From: Candidatus Flexifilum affinis
Lineage (GTDB): Bacteria > Chloroflexota > Anaerolineae > Aggregatilineales > Phototrophicaceae
Length of the DNA stretch: 58,053 bases
NCBI GenBank assembly: GCA_016713325.1
Contig: JADJPJ010000103.1
Span: forward strand, 1 to 58,053
Direction: 5' to 3'
Shown here in pieces: positions 19,297-27,158 of this stretch. Under the pieces are notes generated by a model. The model did no database searches. It had not been told where the DNA came from and saw only the letters and a program-made list of their open reading frames with translations. Numbering within the stretch: the stretch's first letter is position 1; every line of letters starts with the position of its first letter. A program made the position numbers and the translations under genes.

Positions 19297-19318
19297 CGCT
19301 GTTTAAGCCATGGTGGTT

Positions 19319-21447
19319 TTATCCGTCGCGGCTGAAGGCCAGAATGGAGTTACCGGTGAGCGCGTAGACCAGATTTATGTTGGAGTCGACCACCACGTTA
19401 TTGAGCGCTCTGAAAATCTCCTCGCTCTCCGTGCGGTAGGCTTTCATGAAGGTGCCGGCCATGGTCGTCTCGTAGAGTGTGCCCGTCTCCTGCTCGACGA
19501 AGAACAGGCCCTGCGCGATCGGGTTGGTGTTCATAAACATGGCGCGCGGGCTGGCCATGGTCTGAGTGGGCGGGAAGGTGAAGGCGAAGGGCTGCTGTTC
19601 CCCGGAGCGAAAACGGGCCACGATGCCGTTGCTGAGCAGCAGGTAGATGTCGCCGACGCTGGTGATGGCGAAATCAACGGCCTGGGTGATGTCCGGGCGG
19701 GTGACGCCGGCGAAGTATTCGAGCGGCAGGCTGCCGAAGGAGCCGCCGCTGGGATCGTAGCGCCAGATCTGGTTGCCGCCGGGGTCGAGGACGTAGAGGC
19801 GGCCTTCCCAGAACTGCATGGCCTTGGGCGACTGCCAGGTTTCGGTGCCGACCAACTGCTGCGCCGAGCAGTCCTGCAGGAAGCGCGGCGGGCAGGCGAC
19901 GAGCAGGCCATTCTGGTCGAGCGCGGTGATGACGTTGCTGGCCGGCAGGCCCGCGCCGTTGTCGGCCCAGGCGATATCGACCAGGGTGCCGACGTCGAAG
20001 TTGATCACCCGGCCGCCGCGGCGCATGGCCGGGATCGGCTCGTAGGAGCCGGCGACGACGCCCAACCCGTCTTCGGTGAGCGCGACGCGGTAGACCTGCT
20101 GATTGTTGGAATCCAGCACGTAGACGTCGTCGCCTTGCAGGACGATCTCGGTCAACTGTGCGTTGGGGAAGGCGTAGAGCGGTGTGGGGTTGCGCCGGGT
20201 GATGTTCTGGAGCGTGTCGAGGACGCTGCGCGCCTCGCGGCTGAGGCCGGTCAGGGTGGCGTCTGGCTCGTCGCGCAGAGAGTCGCATTCGTTGACGACG
20301 ACCAACACGGCATTCCAGGCGGCGACCACACCGGTGAGGTCAGTCGGGCTGATGGTACGCGCAGTGTCGCCGGCGATGATGGCGCGCTCGACACACTGGT
20401 CGAACTCGCTTTCGCCGGTGCCGCTCACCCACAGCAGGATGACCGCCACAACCAACAGGACCGGGAGCAGGATGGCGATGCCGGCCGCCGCCGGCGAAGA
20501 CATCCAACTGCGCTGACCCTCTTTGGGCGCCGGGATGAACCGGTCGAAGACATGCGATACCAGGCCGACGGCGCTGGCGGTGCGTCTGGCCATGCCGCTG
20601 CCGATCGCCTTGAAGGGCGAGCGCCGGGCGCGGGGCACGATGACCGGCGCCTGTTTTTCCGCCTCGGCCGTTTTGGGTGCAGCGCCGGCGGCCGTGGCCG
20701 AGCCGGCTTCGCCGCTGCGAATGCTCGCCGACGATTCGCCGATTTTGGCCGGATAGGGTGTGGAGCTGAGCGGCGGCACCATCTCGATCATCATCAGGGT
20801 GACGGTACGCTTGACCAGCTCGCGCAGGAGGCGAGGGCCGCGCCGATGTCTTCGGCCCCGAGCGCCGAGCCGGAGGCGTCGAGCGGGTATTCGAGCAGGG
20901 CGGCGTCGGCGAAGACCATACGGGTATGGACGCCGACCACATGGCGCGACATGCGCACGTCGGGAATGGGCTGGACGCCCAGGGGCGGCGTGAAGACCTG
21001 ATCGTCATCTTCCGGATTGGTCGGAAAGACCTGGGTGATGCCGTCTTTTTGCAGCAGGATGACGGCGCCGCCGACCTTGCCGAGGAACAGGTCGCTGCCG
21101 CGCAGCACGCCGCAGATCATGCTGGCTTCCAGCAGTTTGCCTTCGCGCTGGTTCTGCTCGTGCAGCCGCTCGTTGAGCATGATGATGGCCGCGCGAATGC
21201 CCGAGGTGACGCTGCCGCTGCCGTCAAAGTAGTGGGCGGCAGCGTCGCGCGCCAGCGTGGCATAGAATTCCGCGGCGGCGGTGGACTCGCCGGAGGGCGT
21301 CACCAGCGCGTAGAAGGTATCGGCTTCGCGACCGCGCGCGGCACGGCGTGGCGACATCTCCACCAGGGCGCCAGGGGGCGGTTGGCTGATCGATCGGCCG
21401 CCGACGACGTAGAGATAGCCCACCAGGGATTCATATTCAAACGGCAT
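19319..21447 (-). CDS. PPM-phosphatase-like domain fused through a membrane helix to a beta-propeller, one frameshift
   Basis: The N-terminal 215 residues (MPFEYESLVGYLYVVGGRSI; ASMICGVLRGSDLFLGKVGG) have the strand and helix order of a PP2C/PPM phosphatase fold, but the usual metal-binding Asp motifs (DGMGG, GD, DG) are not visible. At about 20820 a one-base change joins this to LLRELVKRTVTLMMIEMV and the rest. A Ser/Ala/Pro-rich linker leads to one membrane helix (GIAILLPVLLVVAVILLWV), then an outside domain with repeated YVLD segments (DDVYVLDSNNQQVYRV, RLYVLDPGGNQIWRYD, GDIYLLLSNGIVARF), as in NHL or similar propellers. About 705 residues when joined. It may link a surface sensor to cytoplasmic signalling. 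The phosphatase call is tentative. Confidence 0.6.
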
Positions 21448-21490
21448 AACTGCCTCGTTCCATTGTGCCTACGATGTGCCTACGAGTCGT

Positions 21491-22231
21491 TCACGAGATC
21501 ATGTCCGCCGGAAGGTGGTCCACCCGATTGAGATAGCGAATGATGACCCGGTCACGGTCCGTAATATCGATGCGCGTGATGGCAGTATTGTAATGCTGAA
21601 AGTAGTTGGAGCGTGTAGGCAGCATTCCGAGCAGGGCTTTGAGCAGCATGTCGAGGAAGGTTCCGTGGGTGACCATGCCGATGCGGGCGTCACGGTCCCG
21701 GCCGGCGGCGCGCTCGCGCAGTTCGACGGCCAGGGTGATCGCGCGGCCACAGGCCTGACCGTAGGATTCTCGGCCCAGGCGGATGTCGTACCAGCCATGG
21801 TCGGCGTGCAGGTCGCGGAGAATGAAACGCGGAAATTCCTTCAGGACCGCCTTGCGCGTCTTGCCTGGATAGGGAGTGACGACGCTGCCCTTCTCCAGAT
21901 ACAGGCCGCCGTGCTCGAAAATGTCGTAGCGCACCACCGCCGGAAGATCGAGCGCCTGCGAAATCGGCAAGGCCGTTTGCAGCGCCCGATACATGGGACT
22001 GACCAGCAGGTCGGTCAGTTTCACCCCGGTCGGCTCTTCGTCGTCGTAACGCGAATAGCCTGTGGCAGCGCTCATCAGCGGATCGCGCCGGGGGGCGGTG
22101 GCGATGAACTCGGACAGCAGGATGCTCTGCTGATACCCGAGCTTGGTCAGTATGGGATCATGGCTTCGCTCGGTGTCATCTTCAAGCGCGTTATTCGTCG
22201 ACTGTCCATGCCGGATGAGATAGAGTTCCAC
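21491..22231 (-). CDS. Histidine phosphatase superfamily protein
   Basis: A 246-residue protein opening MELYLIRHGQSTNN, the RHG phosphohistidine motif of the phosphoglycerate-mutase-like family. The second half has RIGMVTHGTFLDMLLKALL, which supplies the second catalytic His. DLLVSPMYRALQTALPISQA is the conserved SPxxRxxQTA region. It sits 44 bases downstream of the membrane PPM-like gene start region in the same direction. The substrate could be a phosphosugar or other phosphomonoester; PGAM itself is unlikely because of the inserted loop residues. Confidence 0.9.
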   Translation of the reverse strand: MELYLIRHGQSTNNALEDDTERSHDPILTKLGYQQSILLSEFIATAPRRDPLMSAATGYSRYDDEEPTGVKLTDLLVSPMYRALQTALPISQALDLPAVVRYDIFEHGGLYLEKGSVVTPYPGKTRKAVLKEFPRFILRDLHADHGWYDIRLGRESYGQACGRAITLAVELRERAAGRDRDARIGMVTHGTFLDMLLKALLGMLPTRSNYFQHYNTAITRIDITDRDRVIIRYLNRVDHLPADMIS

Positions 22232-22309
22232 GACGCTACGCCTCTTTCATTCCAGGATGTTCACGCGCTCCCGCCGCGCGTTCAGCGGCGGAGCCAGGTC
22301 GTCGGCCGA

Positions 22310-23371
22310 TCACAGACCCTCGTAGGCGGCTGTCGTGAGCGGCCAGGTGGCGACGGCATCGAGGTCGAGGTCATGCTCGATGCCCGTCGCGAAGCGATAA
22401 TATCCCGCTGCGGCGATCATGGCCGCGTTGTCGGTGCACAGGCTCAGCGGCGGCACGCGCACCGGCAGGGAGGTTTCGCGGCGCATCGCTTCGCGCAGGG
22501 CGCTGTTGGCGCTGACGCCGCCGGCGATGAGGATTTCGCTGACCCGATGCTCGTCCGCCGCCCGCGCCGTCTTGCCGACCAGCGAGTCGACGAGCGCCCG
22601 TTGGAAACTGGCGGCGACATCGGCGACGCTGATGCCGGATCGCAGCACGAAGGCATGCTCGCGGGTGCCGCGCCGGGCGTTATTGGCCGGCGGGACGGTG
22701 GCAGCGCGCAGCACGGCCGTCTTCAACCCACTGAAACTGAAATCGAAGCTGTCGTCGGCCTTGCCACGAGGGAAGTCGAAGGCCGAGGCGTTGCCGTTTT
22801 GAGCGACTTTCTCGATGTTCGGACCGCCTGGGAAAGGCAGCCCGAGCATGCGGCCGACCTTGTCGAAGGCTTCGCCGGCGGCATCGTCGAGGGTGCCGCC
22901 CAGGCGCTCGTAGATGCCGTGATCGCGCATGAGCAGCAGCTCGGTATGGCCGCCGCTGACGATCAGCACCAGGACAGGGAACTCGATCGGGCGTTCCGGC
23001 TCGGTCAGCCAGAGCGAGTAGACGTGGCCTTCCAGGTGGTTGATGCCGATCAGCGGCTTGTCGAGGGCCAGCGCCATCCCTTTGGCGAAATTGACGCCGA
23101 CCAGCAGCGAGCCGATCAGGCCGGGGCCGCGGGTGACGGCGATGACGTCGATGTCGGCCCCGGTGATGCCGGCCTCGCGCAGCGCCTGATCGACCACCGG
23201 GCTGATGGCTTCGACATGGGCGCGGCTGGCGACTTCAGGATAGACGCCGCCATAGCGGGCGTGCAGCTCGATCTGTGAGGCGACCACATTGGAGCGAATG
23301 ACCTCACCGTCGAGGACGACGGCAGCGGCGGTTTCATCGCAGGATGTCTCAATGGCAAAAACGGTGGTCAT
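22310..23371 (-). CDS. tsaD: tRNA N6-threonylcarbamoyladenosine synthase subunit TsaD
   Basis: A 353-residue ASKHA-fold protein. It opens MTTVFAIETSCDETAAAVV; TSCDETxxA is the TsaD signature. The Fe-binding histidines are in GINHLEGHVYSLWL (HxxxH). IVSGGHTELLLM binds substrate phosphate, GEAFDKVGRMLGLPFPGG is conserved, and SFSGLKTAVL follows. Together with TsaB, TsaC and TsaE it makes t6A37 on ANN-decoding tRNAs in the cytoplasm. The start ATG 23371 was chosen because the family begins at this Met; an upstream in-frame extension is not conserved. Intact, normal length. Confidence 0.97.
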   Translation of the reverse strand: MTTVFAIETSCDETAAAVVLDGEVIRSNVVASQIELHARYGGVYPEVASRAHVEAISPVVDQALREAGITGADIDVIAVTRGPGLIGSLLVGVNFAKGMALALDKPLIGINHLEGHVYSLWLTEPERPIEFPVLVLIVSGGHTELLLMRDHGIYERLGGTLDDAAGEAFDKVGRMLGLPFPGGPNIEKVAQNGNASAFDFPRGKADDSFDFSFSGLKTAVLRAATVPPANNARRGTREHAFVLRSGISVADVAASFQRALVDSLVGKTARAADEHRVSEILIAGGVSANSALREAMRRETSLPVRVPPLSLCTDNAAMIAAAGYYRFATGIEHDLDLDAVATWPLTTAAYEGL

Positions 23372-23522
23372 GCTGGGATAGCTCTTTGCAGGCGAGGGCG
23401 CGCATGTGCTGCGATACGGGTGCGTGTATACTCTGTCGATTATAGACGGCACCTGCGAAAAACTCTGGCACCAGTTGTCTTAATGGTGTGGATAAATTCA
23501 CGAAGTTGATAATACAAACCTG

Positions 23523-23550
23523 TTGGACTGTGGCGCACTGCGACTATAAT
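23523..23550 (+). promoter_or_regulatory. sigma70-type promoter upstream of hypothetical gene
   Basis: TTGGAC at 23523-23528 and TATAAT at 23545-23550 with a 16-base spacer. The next start codon is at 23706, so the transcript would have a leader of about 150 bases. Confidence 0.65.
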
Positions 23551-23705
23551 CGATAGTGTTCCGAACCATAGTTGATGTGGCGAAGTGGTACGCAATGGGG
23601 CTGCTTCGCGGGGGACGACACGGGAAGCACTCCCAGGTCGACATACGATGCTATGGTGCAGTCCGGCGGGGATCGGACAAGAACCGAGAAAGGCTTAAAT
23701 CCATC

Positions 23706-24104
23706 ATGCCCATTACGACGGCCTGGCAAGACAGCGAAGAGACGATATTTCGGATCATTATTGACGGAAAATGGGAATGGCAGGAGATGGAGGCGGCTCA
23801 CACCGCCGCCTTCAACGCCATTTCTTCCAAGAACCAGCGCACGCACCTCGTGTACGATGCCACGTCCTCCGGCTATATTCCGGTGAGCGATACACTGGGG
23901 AAGGCCGCTGCCCTGGTCGGCGCCATGCCAGAGAATGTCGGCTACATTCTGGTGGTGACCAACGTGACCTTCGCCCGGCTGTTCATCGACGCGCTGACCA
24001 AGGCGCCGGCAGTGGGTCTGGTGAAGAAGCTGATCTCCGGCAATACGCTGAACGAGGCGCTGGAGAAGCTCAAAGCCCGGTTGGCGTCTGAAAGCCCGAG
24101 GTAG
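23706..24104 (+). CDS. Hypothetical STAS/SpoIIAA-like protein
   Basis: A 132-residue cytoplasmic protein starting MPITTAWQDSEETIFRIIID. The order of short strands and helices (FRIIIDGKWEWQEMEAA, THLVYDATSSGYIP, VGYILVVTNVTFARLFIDAL) resembles SpoIIAA-like or STAS-like proteins, as far as can be judged by eye. No catalytic motif is visible. GAGAAAGG lies 14-20 bases before ATG 23706, a workable ribosome-binding site. The in-frame upstream ATG at 23556 is less likely as a start because the intervening text is basic and irregular. Confidence 0.6.
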   Translation: MPITTAWQDSEETIFRIIIDGKWEWQEMEAAHTAAFNAISSKNQRTHLVYDATSSGYIPVSDTLGKAAALVGAMPENVGYILVVTNVTFARLFIDALTKAPAVGLVKKLISGNTLNEALEKLKARLASESPR

Positions 24105-24257
24105 CCCATCGCGGGGCCATCGACTGACGAGATGCCGTGAAGTGTCGCGCGATGCCTATTCGCCCATGGTCGATTTCGTCCCGTGCGGCATGATGCGCTG
24201 CGTCAGCCTGAACGCGCCCGGGTCTGCTTACAACCGGCATAACGACAGAACAGACTC

Positions 24258-25310
24258 TTGAGCAACGTATTCCGTTTGCGACGACTGAGCTTCAGCGTGC
24301 CGCGCCCGTCCGTCTTCAACCCGGCGGCGAACCGCTTTTTTGTGGACGACCAGCCGATAGAACCGGTCCTGCCCCTGACGCACCTGATGGCCGGATCGCC
24401 GCCGTTCGCGCGCTATGCCCGCCAGGTCCGATGGCTGCGCGACGGAGACCAGGGCATACGCCGTGCGGTCTGGGCGGCGCGAATCGGCGTGGTCTCCCTG
24501 TACCTCCTGCTGATCCTTTACATGCTTGCGGCCGAAACCCGGACCCAACCGACGTCGCCCCTCGCGCTGGCGCAGGCCGCGGTGAACGCCAGCGGCGCGC
24601 TGCTGCTGCTCGGGCTGGTTGGGGCGCTGGTGACGGACCTGATCTGCTTCGCCGCCGCGCTGAGGGTGCACGACCGCGGCCCGATGCACGATCTGCTCTG
24701 CCTGAGCCGGGTGTCGAGCCGGGGGATCATCATTTCGCAGTATGCCGCCGTGCGCCTCCAGGGATGGCGCTGGATGAACGTGGTGTTTCACCTGCGGATC
24801 GTCGGCGTGCTGACCTTCATCCTCAGCCGTTTCCTCGTCGTGCCGCTGGCGGAACACGCGACGTACGGCGCCTCCGTCAAAGCCCTCGACGGGTTCGACC
24901 GGCTGATCGAATACGGAATCGTGCTGAGTCTGAGCATCGTGTTCGTCGCGGAAGCCCGCTGGCGGCTGGATGGGGTGAGCGCGTGGGCGCTGGCCGCCGC
25001 AGCGCGCCAGGATGAGGCCGTGCCTCCAGCCTTCCGTGTGCTGTTCAGCGCACTGCTGCTGTGGATCATGCAAGTCGTGGTGCTGGTGATCGCGCTGTTT
25101 TTCATGATCTCGCTATCACTGGTGGTCATCAACTTCCTGGAAAACGCGCCGCTGCCTCTGGTCCTGCAAAGCGCGCTGGCCATCCCGTGCGGGATAGGGA
25201 TCACGCTGCTGCTGCGCTGGATGGTGCAGGGGCACTACCGCGCCATGATCGCTCGCGAACTGCGCCTGGCGCAGCGCAGCGCCTTTCCAGGAGTCGCGAC
25301 AGCGCTGTGA
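24258..25310 (+). CDS. Multi-pass membrane protein, function unknown
   Basis: A 350-residue protein with about six membrane helices: ARIGVVSLYLLLILYMLAAE, LLLLGLVGALVTDLICFAAA, HLRIVGVLTFILSRFLVVPL, YGIVLSLSIVFVAEARW, a long hydrophobic region LLLWIMQVVVLVIALFFMIS, and VLQSALAIPCGIGITLLLRW. The N-terminal 75 residues are soluble and basic. It begins at TTG 24258 with no strong ribosome-binding site, so the start is provisional. No family recognised; the layout is reminiscent of ABC-transporter-associated membrane subunits, but no ATPase is adjacent. Confidence 0.65.
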   Translation: MSNVFRLRRLSFSVPRPSVFNPAANRFFVDDQPIEPVLPLTHLMAGSPPFARYARQVRWLRDGDQGIRRAVWAARIGVVSLYLLLILYMLAAETRTQPTSPLALAQAAVNASGALLLLGLVGALVTDLICFAAALRVHDRGPMHDLLCLSRVSSRGIIISQYAAVRLQGWRWMNVVFHLRIVGVLTFILSRFLVVPLAEHATYGASVKALDGFDRLIEYGIVLSLSIVFVAEARWRLDGVSAWALAAAARQDEAVPPAFRVLFSALLLWIMQVVVLVIALFFMISLSLVVINFLENAPLPLVLQSALAIPCGIGITLLLRWMVQGHYRAMIARELRLAQRSAFPGVATAL

Positions 25311-25436
25311 TAGCCATGACTTATGTCCTATGCGGGAAGGCCATGAGGCAAGCGCACCCATGAGACGTGTCTGGTTAGACGTTGCAATAGACGGTAACAT
25401 TGTGTCGAAACCTGCGTGCCTGTGAAAGTAAGACCC

Positions 25437-26582
25437 ATGCCTATCGAAGTTCGTCCGGTGAAGTCGCCCGCAGACCTGAAAGCATTCATCGAATTTCCCT
25501 GGACGCTGTACAAGGACGATCGGAACTGGGTGCCCAATCTGCTGTCGATGCGGCGGGATCTGTTCGACAAGAAGAAGAACCCTGGCTGGGAATACATGGA
25601 AGGGGAGTACTTCATCGCGCAGCGCGATGGGCAGGTCGTCGGCACGATCGGCGCCGTGGTCAACCATCGGCACAACGAATTCCAGAACGAAAAGGTCGGC
25701 TGGTTCGGCGCGTTCGAACTGTACGATGACCAGGAAGTGGCGACCGCTTTGCTGAACGTGGCGGCCGGCTGGATTCAGGCGCAAGGCATGCCGGTCATGC
25801 GCGGACCGCAGACGTTCACGACGCACGAGGAGACCGGGCTGCTGGTCGACGGCTTCACCCAGCCGATTCTTCTGATGCCTTACAACAAACCGTATATGGA
25901 GCGGCTGGTGCTGGGGGCAGGTCTGCACCCGATCATGGATACCTACAGCTTCACGCTCGCCGCTGCCAAGGCCCGCGAGACCGAGCTGCTGCCCCGACTG
26001 CGACGCATCACCGAGTCGATCATGAAGCGCAGCAAGATCACCCTGCGCAAAATCGATGCGTCGAACCTGAAGTCGGAGTTTCAACTCTTCAAGGATCTCT
26101 ACAACGCGGCGTGGGACAAGAACTGGGGCTTTGTGCCGATGACGCCGCGCGAACTGGACGCCATGGTCAAGTCGCTGGGGCAGTTCTTCGATCCACGGCT
26201 GGCCTTTTTTGCCTATGTAGAAGGGGAGCCGGCGGGCTTCATCATGGCCATTCCGGACTTCAACGAGGTGCTGAAACTTGCCAACCCCCGCCCCGGCATG
26301 CCGGAGCCGATCAGCCTGCTCAAGGCGCTGTACTACTGGAAGGTCCGGCCGGCCATCCGATGGGTGCGCGTCCCGCTGATGGGCGTCAAGGAGCAGTATC
26401 GCAGCAAAGGCGTGGACGCGGTGTTGTACTCGCACATTCTGGATGCGGTGCTGGAGGCGGGCTATGACCATGGCGATTTTGGCTGGATCCTGTCCACCAA
26501 CACCACGATGGTCAGCATCGCCAAGAACTTCGGATCGGAAATCTACAAAACTTATCGATACTACGAGCGAAGTGTGACGTGA
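25437..26582 (+). CDS. GNAT-fold acetyltransferase-like protein
   Basis: A 381-residue cytoplasmic protein starting MPIEVRPVKSPADLKAFIEF. The text WTLYKDDRNWVPNL, YFIAQRDGQVVGTIGAVVNH, KVGWFGAFELYDD, then RGPQTFTTHEETGLLVDGF and YNKPYMERLVLGAG matches the large YghO-like GNAT-related family seen in many soil and aquatic bacteria. The second half (AAWDKNWGFVPMTPREL, FFAYVEGEPAGFIMAIPDFN) repeats the fold. The substrate is unknown. Gene intact, high confidence in being real; an upstream GTG at 25416 is an alternative start. Confidence 0.8.
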   Translation: MPIEVRPVKSPADLKAFIEFPWTLYKDDRNWVPNLLSMRRDLFDKKKNPGWEYMEGEYFIAQRDGQVVGTIGAVVNHRHNEFQNEKVGWFGAFELYDDQEVATALLNVAAGWIQAQGMPVMRGPQTFTTHEETGLLVDGFTQPILLMPYNKPYMERLVLGAGLHPIMDTYSFTLAAAKARETELLPRLRRITESIMKRSKITLRKIDASNLKSEFQLFKDLYNAAWDKNWGFVPMTPRELDAMVKSLGQFFDPRLAFFAYVEGEPAGFIMAIPDFNEVLKLANPRPGMPEPISLLKALYYWKVRPAIRWVRVPLMGVKEQYRSKGVDAVLYSHILDAVLEAGYDHGDFGWILSTNTTMVSIAKNFGSEIYKTYRYYERSVT

Positions 26583-26708
26583 ACTGGTGGGCGCTACGTT
26601 GAGCACGCACCCTTATTCTGATAGTGCCTGCCTTACCGAGCGGCCGGTCACGAAGGCGTTTGTTCGTAGCCGTCGTACTGAAAACCATTGAAAGCGGATT
26701 CAAACCCT

Positions 26709-27095
26709 ATGGCTCAGATCCTCATTGTTGACGATGAATTCCTGACGACGGAGATGCTTGCAACATTCATCGGCATTATTGGACATCAGGCGACAGAAGC
26801 GTACAGCGGGCACGAGATGTGGATGAAGCTCAACTATCTCGCGCCGGATGCGATTCTGCTCGACATCATGCTGCCGGATTCCAATGGGCTGGAACTGTGC
26901 CGGGCGCTGCGCAACGACCCCAAGACCTCCCACGTGCCGATCATCATCATCAGCGCGCATGCCCCGCCCATGACGCGAGAGGCGGACGACGCCGGCGCTG
27001 ACGCCTACCTGGTCAAGCCGATCAGCCTGCAAGCTCTGCGCAACGTGCTGGCCGAGGTCGGAGTCGGGCAGAGCGCGCAGAAGGCCAAGGATTAG
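26709..27095 (+). CDS. Stand-alone receiver response regulator
   Basis: A 128-residue CheY-like protein: acidic pocket ILIVDDEFLTTEML, phospho-acceptor Asp in AILLDIMLPDSNGLELCRAL, switch Ser in PIIIISAHAPP, and the conserved Lys in DAYLVKPISLQALRNVL. There is no output domain. It converges on the triple-GAF hybrid kinase 63 bases away, and may be a partner in the same phosphorelay. Confidence 0.92.
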   Translation: MAQILIVDDEFLTTEMLATFIGIIGHQATEAYSGHEMWMKLNYLAPDAILLDIMLPDSNGLELCRALRNDPKTSHVPIIIISAHAPPMTREADDAGADAYLVKPISLQALRNVLAEVGVGQSAQKAKD

Positions 27096-27117
27096 TTCGC
27101 GAACCGCCCGCCATCTC

Positions 27118-27137
27118 GGGCGCATCGCGATGCGCCC
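27118..27137. terminator. Perfect 20-base palindrome between convergent genes
   Basis: GGGCGCATCGCGATGCGCCC lies midway between the converging response regulator and hybrid kinase genes. It is followed by CCGACGAA, close to the CTACGAA tail of family A repeats, so it may be a repeat copy acting as terminator. Confidence 0.5.
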
Positions 27138-27158
27138 CGACGAAACATGGTTGTGTGG

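Noticed and set aside
21476..23278. A 600-codon plus-strand frame spanning the histidine phosphatase and tsaD genes
   Set aside because: It covers two real minus-strand genes and their gap, so it is a chance frame.
24228..25073. A 281-codon minus-strand frame opposite the multi-pass membrane protein
   Set aside because: Text is almost wholly His/Gln/Arg/Asp, while the plus strand encodes six hydrophobic helices.
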